DNA of 64,000 nucleotides from Zea mays (taxonomy: Eukaryota > Streptophyta > Magnoliopsida > Poales > Poaceae). The translations under genes were made by a program, and so were the position numbers. Every line of letters starts with the position of its first letter. Within the stretch, counting starts at the first letter, position 1. The stretch spans positions 83,058,207 through 83,122,206 of the forward strand of contig NC_050098.1 in the NCBI RefSeq assembly GCF_902167145.1, read 5' to 3'. A model generated the notes under the pieces. It saw only the letters and a list, made by a program, of their open reading frames with translations, was not told the DNA's origin and did not search any database. Positions 45,847 to 55,562 of this stretch are shown one piece after another.

Positions 45847-46505
45847 TGTTGGGGGCCTTCGTCTTCCGAAGGTCCTCAAAAACATGATTTAACAATGTTC
45901 CCCAAGTAAAATATATATATAGGCACCTTCAGACTCGGAATAAAACTGTACACGATATGGAAAGCATGGTCGAGAAGAAGGTCGATGCAGTTCCGAATCT
46001 ACGCGCAAGGGAGCTTCGGCTCAACGGCAGAAAGAGGAACCGACTTAAACGGGAAAAGGCTATCTAGTCCTCGATGGATTGCCCTTAGGTCAATAGTAAG
46101 CATAAAGGGCATGAATGTAATTTTACACAGGTTGCGTCCTGTGCCTATAAATAGATGAACAGTACCCCCGTACTGTTCACGCTGACTTGTATTCATTTGT
46201 GCGTCCCGCTTGGACTTTGGCCTTCTGTCAAGCCAAAGGTATAAATGTAATCCAATATTGTTCTTGTTCATCCATAAAGATATATTAATGATGTCATATG
46301 ATTATTCATGTTATTTCTCACGTTTCATATGCTTCTTCTTCCATTAATATATGCTATAATCATGGAGGTACGTACTTCATGACCTTCGTCTAAAGATCAT
46401 TATATCCTAAGGGAGATAATGCTTTGGAGGACGAAGGGCATTAATCTTTAATATTTTGTGTTGCCTTGTTCTTATGTCGAAGCACTTGAGAACAAGTCCC
46501 CAACA
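45847..46505 (+). repeat. 5' LTR of B3
   Basis: 659 bp, from TGTTGGGGGCC to CCCCAACA. TATAAATA is at 46146-46153 and the palindrome at 46155-46180. A PBS variant TGGCGCGCATCTCCGGTG follows at 46507-46524, differing from the B1/B2 PBS at two positions. Confidence 0.93.
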
Positions 46506-46565
46506 TTGGCGCGCATCTCCGGTGTACTCACTTCCACAACCTTCGGCAAAGCATCAACCTTCGTC

Positions 46566-48090
46566 ATGCCGCCAAAGAAGATAACAGCGCCAGGGGCTGC
46601 ACTGCAGCCACTAGACACAAACCAAGACACTCTCTCTCCGAGAGGCCAGAAGCCAAAAGAGGAAGGCCACTAGTCCAACACTTCAGGAGGAGGAGTTGGA
46701 CCAGGAGATCAGGGACATAGAAATCATTCACCAGCAGGTGCAAAGGAAAAAGGAGAAGGTGGCTCGGCTGACCAACCTTCAGAAGAAGATCGACGAAGCT
46801 ACTGAGGAAGTGCGTCATCTTACTCAAGATGATCATGACCGAAGACCCCAACACCGGGAGCTTCGTCAAGAGGGCTCATTCAACGAAGATGAATGGTACG
46901 ATGATTTTAATCATGGTACCTTTGCTTTTGATGATGCTTCTCCCCTGGCAGCAGAATTGCAGGCTATCCCATGGCCACAATCCTACAAGCCACCATAGCT
47001 ACCCATGTACGATAGGCACTCGGACCCAAAGCAATTTTTGATGAGCTATGATGCAACAATATCCTCATATGGAGGCAACACAGCTGTTATGGCAAAGTCC
47101 TTCGTCATGGCGATCCGAAACGTGGCCCAGACATGGTACTCTTCTGTTCGGCCAGGGACAATCACATCATGGCAGAAGCTCAAGGACATGTTGGTTACCA
47201 ATTTTCAGGGCTTTCAGATGAAGCCAGCCATAGCTCAAGCCTTGTTCCATTGCACACAAGACCATGAGGAATACTCGTAGGCGTATGTCCGAAGGTTCTT
47301 GCGACTAAGAGCACAAGCGCCCACAGTACCCAATGAAATTGTCATTGAGGCCATGATCAAGGGTCTTCGGCCAGGACCTACAGCCCAATACTTCGCCCGG
47401 AAACCTCCCCAAACTCTGGAGAAGTTGCTTCAGAAAATGGATGAGGACATCCGGGCTAACAATGACTTCCGACAAAGAAGGGAGGAAGCTTATAGATTTT
47501 CTGAGATGACTAGGGGCTTCGGAGGGAGAGTCCACCCTAGGCATGTCAGATCAATCCATAGCTCCAGTCAGAATGATGACAAAGGAAGCCAGTTTCAGAG
47601 GCCACAACACACCTCACAGTCTTCGGGACAGCAGCAAAGCTCCTTCAGGCCGCCGGCTCTAAGGGGCAGAGGCGCTAGGGGCTTCAGAGGGAGATATGGG
47701 GATCAGCCTAGGAAAATCTATTGCTTATTCTGTGGAGAGGACAAAGGTCACACTACAAGAACCTGCCAGATCACCATCCTGAGGCAAAAGGAGATTGCCG
47801 AAGCAGAAGCTCAGCAGAATCAGCCGAAGCAAGTCCTACATACCGCTTCGTGCCATTCTCCTTACATACCAGAATATGTGGGCAACCAACCTGCAGCTTC
47901 TGTTGCTTCGGCAAGACATTCACAGGCTTCTTGGCCTCAGCTCCCACTGCCACCACTAGTGCAACCTACTTACTCCCGAAGCCAGCAGCCAGAAGGGCGC
48001 TAGCACTCCCAACAACAACGTGAATTCAGGGAGGAATCTGAAACTCGTACAGTCAATAGTACAGAACCAGAATCGAAGCACATATACTGA
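46566..48090 (+). pseudogene. gag: gag of B3 (broken)
   Basis: ATG at 46566 (MPPKKITAPG). A frameshift lies near 46630-46690, then the frame from 46696 follows the B2 gag. Stops are TAG at 46996-46998, TAG at 47278-47280 and TAG at 48001-48003. The Retrotrans_gag core (SFVMAIRNVAQTWYSS) and the zinc knuckle CLFCGEDKGHTTRTC are readable. The last codons (ESKHIY) match B2, ending TGA at 48088-48090. Confidence 0.9.
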
Positions 48091-49053
48091 ACGATATCCT
48101 GCTTCTGAAATACTTTTATGTTCTATGCCATTTTGCTTTCTTAATAAGGAACAAACAATGTAAATCTAGTTTTAATTTCTTGTAATGATTTTGCTTCTAT
48201 CAGAATGAAATATATCTTCTTCACAGATTTACGAAGCTCAAAAGCCGTTCCTAAGGGAATGCAAAGCTAAATTTGCCGAAGCTACAAAAAGTCGTTCCTA
48301 AGGGAGCACAGCGTAAGTTTGAGCTCAAAAGTCATTCCTAAGGGAATGCAGAGCCTAAATTGCCGAAGCTACAAAAAGTCGCTTCTAAGGGAGCGCAGTG
48401 TAAGTTTTCTGCTCAAAAGTCATTCCTAAGGGGATGCAGAACTTATACCGCCGAAATAGAAGGCGAAGAAGTTCAAAAGACGTTCCTAAGTGGATGCAGA
48501 ACTTATATCACCGAAATAGAAGGTGAAGAAGCTCCAAAGTCGTTCCTAAGGGGATGCAGAGCTTGTGTGTTTCAGTGTGGGCGTGTGGGTGTGTGGCTTC
48601 GGCATCATCATCATTTTGCATCATATCATCACATCATTTCGCATAACATCACACCATACATCATATCGCATCAATGACATGAGAATTGAATATGGAACCG
48701 ATTTTCGGCAAATGCTTCGTCAAAATGAAAAAGTGCTAAGGCACGAAGTAAGCTTCGGGAAATACAGTTTCATCAGCCTGGTCACAAAGAGGGGATCTCT
48801 CTTTGCGAAGCATGGATATCTTTCTTTACAAAGCATGGATCTTTTTCTTTACGAAGCATGAAAAGAAGGGAAGGTGTTTTTCGCCATAGGCTCAAAAACG
48901 GTATGTATGTAAGTTTCATGCATCGCAAAGAAATAAATTACAATAATTTACATATTCGATTCAAACTTACACACATCAAATATTACAGTATTGTTACAAT
49001 AAAAGCACAATGTCCATTCTAGTGACTCTTACATTGACCATTTCAAAATGTTT
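48091..49053. repeat. B3 spacer with tandem repeats
   Basis: From about 48235 to 48565 there are degenerate units of about 60 bp with CGTTCCTAAGGGGATGCAGA and CGAAATAGAAGG, in the same orientation relative to the element as in A. The purine motif GAAAAGAAGGGAAGGTG lies near 48860-48880. Then come AT-rich DNA and the 3' end of the antisense gene. Nothing else is recognised. Confidence 0.72.
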
Positions 49054-52000
49054 TTACAATAAGTGATATTCCTCTTTAAGGACTTTCTCTGCAACTTCGT
49101 TCAGTAATTTGTTAACGACTTCATCGATAATAGATTCAGCCATGTTTATGATCTCCAGTGCTTCCTTCATTTTTGGATCAGCTAGAGGATCGTACGGTTC
49201 CGGCGGCAGAGATAGTTCAGCTGAAGTAGGAAAAATTGATTAGCTCGAAGCCTTAAAGCAAGTACCGAAGCTAAAAAGCCAAAAAAAAAATACCTATACG
49301 CTTTTCGCGCTCTGCAGCTTCTTCAGCTCGTCTTGCTTCTGCTCAGGCGTCATGGGTATCTTTTTCACTTTTCTTTATAATTTCATGGGCCATCTCTCGG
49401 CCACCATTCACCCAGACATCATTGTAAAATTTCCCGCCCATCAAGGTTGCTTCAGTTGAAGGATCCTTCGTATCATCTACGGAGAAGGCAGCTTCGGCCT
49501 GGGCTACAGCTTTAATGTGATCACATCCTGCCTTCTCCAAGATAGCTGAAATTCCCCGTGCACCAGAAAACGCGCAAACATCCCCGCGATCACTTAAAAT
49601 TTCTTCGAAGGTCTTGGCTTCTCCACTTATCCACTCAACAACGCCTTCGGGGTCGCCTCGTATGAAGTTTTCTTCAGCAAAGTAGGCACCCATTTTGGCG
49701 AAGCTAGCTTTTATTTTCTTCATGCAATCCAAGGATTTTTCAAAGCACCTTTCCCTGGATGTGCGAAGTTCTTCAACATTTTTCTCCAGATGATTTTTCC
49801 AATATTCGCTAATTTCTTGGTTAGCTTGCTCGCTGCGCAGTTTTCCTTAGCTTTGGCCAGCTGTCTCCGAAGGTCTTCAATTTCAGTCTTTTGGGCTTCG
49901 GCCTGAGCTTTGAAACTAGCTTCGTCTTCCTTCACTTTGTTTACCAATGAAATTAAGATTTTGTCTTTTTAAAGACCTTCGTTTCTCAATTCGATCACCT
50001 CTGAATGAAGGTTATTCAGAGCCATTGTATAGCCTTCGTCTTCAATATTCTTCTACGCCCTAAGGGCATTACTAAGAATTAAGCCCCCCAAGAGGAGGAA
50101 AGATTGAGTATGACAAATAAAATACTTCATTCTCAAATTCAAAGTTAACCTTTATGCCTATATACTGTTGTAGGCTAGGCTGTCGGCAAGATCATCCTTC
50201 GACAAAATTGAAAGGCCATCTTCCACCTTTGGGAATCCCATGCTTCTGCCTATCTCCCGGCAAGCAGATATTTCTTTGTTGTCCGGGAGACAGTATAAGA
50301 AATCATCTTCATTGCTTCCGTTAAAAACTAAGGCTCCTTTCGGATATTTCAGGTTTTGAGCATAATGTCTTGCTTCAGCGATTTCATCTTCGGACAATTT
50401 CTTCCCCAAGCATGTCGAACGATGTACTCGATATTTTCAATTGGAGCTTCAGGAGCGGTAGTCTCGACCTTTTCAGGTGCAGTCTGCCCTACCATCTCTT
50501 CCTCAAGCGCAATAGGCTTCGTCGCGGCAGGCGCCGAAGGCCCAGCTTCGGTTTCAGCCTGAGTTTTTGTAGCTTTGACTTCTGCTTGCTTAGTATCAGT
50601 TTTGGCTTGCGCTTTGGCAGCTTCAGCAACTTTCCTTGTAGGAGCAGGGCTCAAGGCCTTCGTAGTCTCCAGCACAGCATCTAGCACGTTGGCCATCCTC
50701 CTCCTCTTGGGAGTCGCGGCAGAAGCCTTTTGAATCTTAGGCAGTTTTGCCTCTGTTGGAGGGTTCAGGATTTCTGACTTTTTTATTGATTTTTTCTCTT
50801 ATGGGTCTTCAGCCTTATCATCTTCAGCTTCGGTGGGCCCGACTGTAGGCAACTTCGGCACTACAGTCGGCTCTTCAATGCTCTCTGCAATTGGAGCAGC
50901 CTGTCTTGCTTCGGCAGTTGAAGAGGCCCCTTCGCCAAGTTCAGGCACTATGGCTGGTTCAATGTATCATGGCCGATGGGTCAGAACCTTTATTTTCTTA
51001 CTTTTCGGCTCAACCAGCACATCAATGATGGCCGAAGCGGCGGCTTTTCTTTTCTTCCCTTGCCCTCGTAGCGGGTAATGATAGTCAGGGTATATGAAGC
51101 CAATAGCATCGAATACCCTGTTTACTCTTTTCTTGCCCCGACCTCCAAAGGGTGCAGACAGAGCATTATCTTCGGTCTTGGAGTATGCTCCAAGTAGCTC
51201 ATCACTCGTAGCTTCAATACACTTCAGCTAGTCGTCGTTTGGCTCATCAAACTTCTCCATAAATCTGAAGGTATACTTTAGTCGGACTAGACCACCCTCA
51301 CTAGAGTTAGTGGTGGTCTCCTTTAGCATTTCCCAGCTTTCGACAAGCGGCCATACCCTGAAGGATATATGTTCCTAAATCAAATCCCTTGTGCCAATGA
51401 AGGAGCAAACAGTGCTAAAAACCCTCTAACATGCTTCAACAACGTCATCAATTTCCACCTTTGGCCTTCGTAGGCCGAAGCGAGACCAGATTGGTCGCTG
51501 AATGATTTCCTTAATATCCTCCCTTGCCTTTAAATCATTTTTAACATAAAACCATTCCTCCATCCAGGCTCCAGGCCATCTCTTCCGGAATGTTGGCATC
51601 GGGTGGCTTGCGTTGGGGCGAGCGATAAAACCATAACAACCGAAGTTATTGTGGTACTGTTCTTTGCTAGTAGCCTTCGTCTCATACAAGAGCTCGTGCA
51701 TACTGCAGAAGCACTTCGCGCTCGGCTCTAGCCTTTGACTTCTTACAGCCTAGACAAAAATGCCCATCCTCATCACAGCTTCGGGGGTAATCTGATGAAG
51801 AAAAATCTAGTATGTCTTCAATACTTCAACTACAAACTTGCTCAAAGAAAACTGAAGTCCATCCTTAAAAAAGATTCGGTAGATAACAACTTCATTTTCC
51901 TCAGGGGCAGGGACAATGTCATCTCCGCCAACTCTCATGATAGACATGTCACGAAAGTACCATCCTCTCATGTTGTCAAGATGACTCTGTTTAATAGTAG

Positions 52001-52290
52001 ATTTTCCGAAGACAGCATGGCTTGGTCGCCAGGGCCGATCTTCAGAATCTTCATCTCCACTTTCCACATCATAACTATCACTGTCATCAGTATCTTCAGA
52101 CAAACCTTCCAATATCTCTTTAGTAATCTTCTCGATGTTTGTTTTGGACATAGACTCATTAAACCCGGCGATAAAAGGATCCACAACTTTCTTTTCTTCG
52201 ATTAGCTTCATCTCCTAAGTCAGCTTAGTCTCCGCAGTCATCCTTTTTTCCTCAGTCATCTTCTTTTCCTCAGTCATTTTCTCCAGACAT
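49054..52290 (-). pseudogene. Antisense gene of B3 (type I), heavily broken
   Basis: It begins near 52290-52277 on the - strand, with a repeated MTEEKK-like start and a TAG just before 52211. Readable blocks match B2: SEDTDDSDSYDVES, VVIYRIFFKDG, HELLYETKATSKEQYHNNFG, EEWFYVKNDL, DDFLYCLPDNKE and the exon 2 block EENFIRGDPE. The C-terminal exon lies at about 49220-49054. Many stops and frameshifts. The promoter-side copy of the AACACCTTCCC motif seen in B1 and B2 appears deleted. Confidence 0.8.
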
Positions 52291-52550
52291 GGTGAAAGCA
52301 CGTCTTTAAACTGAAGCTCCAAAAGCTTGAAAAGCAGGCGAGAGCTAGTGAGCAAGAGTTAAAAAGTTTGAGAAAATAACGCGAATGCTAGAAATGGCGT
52401 ACCAAATGTTGCCGGTGTGGGTTCATATTTATACGCTCAGTGCCTTGCAATTTGGTAGACCCCATCTGTTAGTAACTATTGCTTAAGGCCTTCGTTCATG
52501 TCGCAGTCTGAATTCGTTGATTATAACAAATTAATAATGCGAGGGGCTAC

Positions 52551-53219
52551 TGTTGGGGGTCTTCGTCTTCCAAAGGTCCTCAAAAACATGATTTAACAAT
52601 GTTCCCCAAGTATAATATATATACAGGTACCTTCGGACTCAGAATAAATTGTACACGATATGGAAAGCATGGTCGAGACGAATGTCAATGCAGTTCCGAA
52701 GCTACGCGCAAGGGAGCTTCGGCTCAACGGTAGAAAGAGGAACTGACTTAAAGGGGAAAAGGCTATCTAGTCCTTGATGGATTGCCCTTAAGTCAATAGT
52801 AAGCATAAATGGCATGAATGTAATTTTACACAGGCTACGACCTGTGCCTATAAATAGATGAACAGTACCCTCGTAATGTTCATGTTGACTTGTATTCATT
52901 TGTGCGTCACGCTTGGACTTTGGCCTTCTGTCAAGCCAAAGGTATAAATGTAATCCAATATTGTTCTTATTCATCCATAAAGATATAATAAAGATATATT
53001 AATGATGTCATATGATTATTCATGTTATTTCTCATGTTTCATATGCTTCTTCTTTCATTAATATATGTTGTAATCATGGAGGTACGTCCTTCATGACCTT
53101 CATCTCAAGATCATTATATCCTAAGGGAGATAATGCTTCAGAGGACGAAGGGCATTAATCTTTAATATTTTGTGTTGCCTTGTTCTTAAGCTGAAGCACT
53201 TGAGAACAAGTCCCCAACA
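52551..53219 (+). repeat. 3' LTR of B3
   Basis: 669 bp, preceded by the polypurine tract GCGAGGGGCTAC at 52539-52550. The palindrome after the TATA box has decayed here. Confidence 0.92.
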
Positions 53220-53224
53220 GTACG

Positions 53225-53360
53225 TGAGTTTCTGATCCTGGCACGTACATGGTTCGCATTCGGTTTGCCTTTCAAAACTGGGTGTGACAATATGAGTGGA
53301 AAATGGATCCTAGCAGACATATGTTATGCATTTGGTTTTGCCCCAAAACCGGGTGTGACA
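53225..53360 (+). repeat. Element F: LTR 3' end
   Basis: It ends AAAACCGGGTGTGACA, the mirror of the H end, and is followed by a PBS-like TGGTGTCAGAGTTATG at 53365-53380. This marks it as the 5' LTR of F in + orientation. In-window F LTR pieces sum to about 1.8 kb; the rest lies left of E. Confidence 0.78.
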
Positions 53361-54573
53361 AAAGTGGTGTCAGAGTTATGTTGACTCTAGGTCGTTAGAC
53401 TAGTTAGAAATGGAAAGCCCAGTCTGTTGAAAATATGCTTATTTTGCTCATACAAATTTATTTTACTAATCTTGCCTTTTTCAAAATTCAAACTAAGGTG
53501 ACATTTTCTTCTTGTAGATGGTGCGCACTCTCCAACCACCTGCGTGAACACCAACAGTATCCCTCCACCTAGGCAGGCTCCGTTCTACCCAGTTGTGGTG
53601 TTAGAAGTACCGATGGAGCTGCACCACCTCCATGTGGAGAATTGAGTGATCTTGGAGGACAGCTCTGAGGAAATTTTGGCAACACCCACTCCATTGTCAG
53701 AGTCTCAACACCCACACCAGAATCATCTTCAGCACCGCCAGTTCCAGCACCTCAAGCCCCGGCTCCTGGAGGCGACGACCCAGATGATTCTAGTGATGGT
53801 GGAGACGATGATGATGAAGAATAAGAAGGCGAAGAAGAAAACAACAATGAAGAAGCCAACAATGAACAAGAGGATAACTTTGTTGGGATGTGGCCTGCCA
53901 CCGAGCATTACACCTCAATGTTCGAGACAGGACACTTCCCAAACCTACTGCAGAATGTACTACATGCACTGGGAACCTACGTCTGACCTCTCTATGACAC
54001 ACGGCGAGTGTCTGAGCCCCCTCGGGCTTGTTACTACATCACTCGTGTGCATATCAAAGTGATGGATGTAGGAGATAGATGTTTCAGGACTCTATCAGCC
54101 CATGAGTCCCTGATGCCGCTATCTACCTACGCTGCCTCGGTCAGCAATGCTGCTCGAAGAGCTTTGTGGTCCCTCAGCCACACCTATCGGCAGCAACTGC
54201 ACGACACGGCATACAAGCATCTTTCTCTGCGTCCTTGTGGAGAGAACCAGACAGGTGTTGTTCCAAGTGATTTGGAGAAGATCCCCTCAACACCCTCGTA
54301 GGTGTGGTGGTAGGTCTTAACTCTGACTTGGACAGTGCTACCCTGGACCTCTCAAGGGTACATGAGGAGCTAGAGGATGCACATTCAAGGATTGCAGCCC
54401 TGGAAGCTCAACTTGAAGGAAGGAACTCCCCTGAAGCTCAAGTCCAGGCCTTAGCTATGTCCCCACCTCGCAAGAGGATACACTATGGAGCCCCAGGATC
54501 AATCACTAGGCTGCTTTCGGACATTATGGGTCATGATGCAATAAGTTCTATTTTGCGATTAAACGATGGAAAA
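53361..54573 (+). pseudogene. F interior: decayed ORF of unknown function
   Basis: Frames around 53519-54573 show an acidic stretch (near 53790-53870, rich in Asp, Glu and Asn), a conserved-looking segment (ACYYITRVHIKVMD, RCFRTLSAHESLMPLSTYAA) and a heptad-like segment at about 54330-54420 (DLDSATLDLSRVHEELEDAH), interrupted by several stops. It is not the usual chromovirus gag. It may be the only protein of a non-autonomous Tekay-type element. D is inserted at 54574. I do not recognise the family. Confidence 0.45.
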
Positions 54574-55202
54574 TGTTGGTCACTTGTTCTCAAATGTTGT
54601 GAATCAAGAACAAGACAACACAATTGTTAAAGATAAAGGACCTTCGTCCTCCAAAGCATTGTCTCCTTTTGGATTCAACGATAATCGGACGAAGGTCATG
54701 AAGGACATACCTTCATCATGTTATGAATAAATTGAAATACATAAATACAAGTATTCATGCAAGTATAATAGATACAAGTCATTGATTCATTCATATTAGC
54801 ATTCCTTCAAACTTAAAAGAGTATTGACAGAATATACGTTACATTAAAACCTTCGGCTTGCTCGAAGGTGATGACGAGAGAGAGATATTGCAATCCAGTG
54901 TGAACAGTACAGTGCTACTGTTCATCTATTTATAGGCACGAGACGCAGCCCAGGTAAAATTACATTTATGACCCTCGACATTTGTTTACAAGCATGACTC
55001 AAACCACTCGGGTCTATATGGTCTTTTCATCCTCTTCTTAATCTAAACTGAAGCTGATGGTAGCTTTGGCACTTGGCATCGTTGCTTCTAAGCGAAGTAT
55101 TCGTCTTGAGAACCTTCGGTAGAAGGACAAAAGACTTCAGTATAACTTTGCCGAAGGTGTCTTTGTCTTGAGGACCTTCGACAGAGAAGAAGACCTCCAA
55201 CA
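54574..55202 (-). repeat. 3' LTR of D
   Basis: 629 bp with family-typical ends but clearly diverged from the B and A LTRs. The palindrome is 9-10 bp with a different loop (CAGTGC), so the stem is kept while the loop changes. Confidence 0.85.
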
Positions 55203-55562
55203 GTAGCCTCTTCACAGTGCTAGATCGTTATTTCATAACGAGCTCGCGAAAAACAAGAAGGCTTCGGAATGCCGAAGGTCCAAAAAACACCTTCCCTGAG
55301 CTTGTTATAAAAAAATGATTAAAATATTCCAAGTGTCGTCGGTCCACCGTTCAGCCAGTATACACGCTTTAGCGGTTCGCCTTCTTCTCCTTCAGGGCTA
55401 TATAAATAGACAAGTTGGTGAGAAGTTACCGCATCATTCATTTCTATTGCACCGTTGTGCTGTTGAAAATTTTAACCGAAACCGAAGTTCTCTGCATTGT
55501 ACTTTCAAACAAGCACTTCATCGCTTAAGATCAACTTCGTCTAAAAGAAGCTGAACATCAAA

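Larger units (their letters stand above)
45847..53219 (+). mobile_element. Element B3: older gag-only Grande-like element with antisense gene
   Basis: TSD GTACG at 45842-45846 and 53220-53224. 5' LTR 45847-46505 (659 bp), 3' LTR 52551-53219 (669 bp, with an 11-bp duplication in the AAAGATATA stretch). About 40 LTR differences by eye, so it is the oldest of the B group. The order on the + strand is LTR, PBS, gag, repeat spacer, antisense gene, polypurine tract GAGGGGCTAC, LTR. No pol. Confidence 0.94.
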
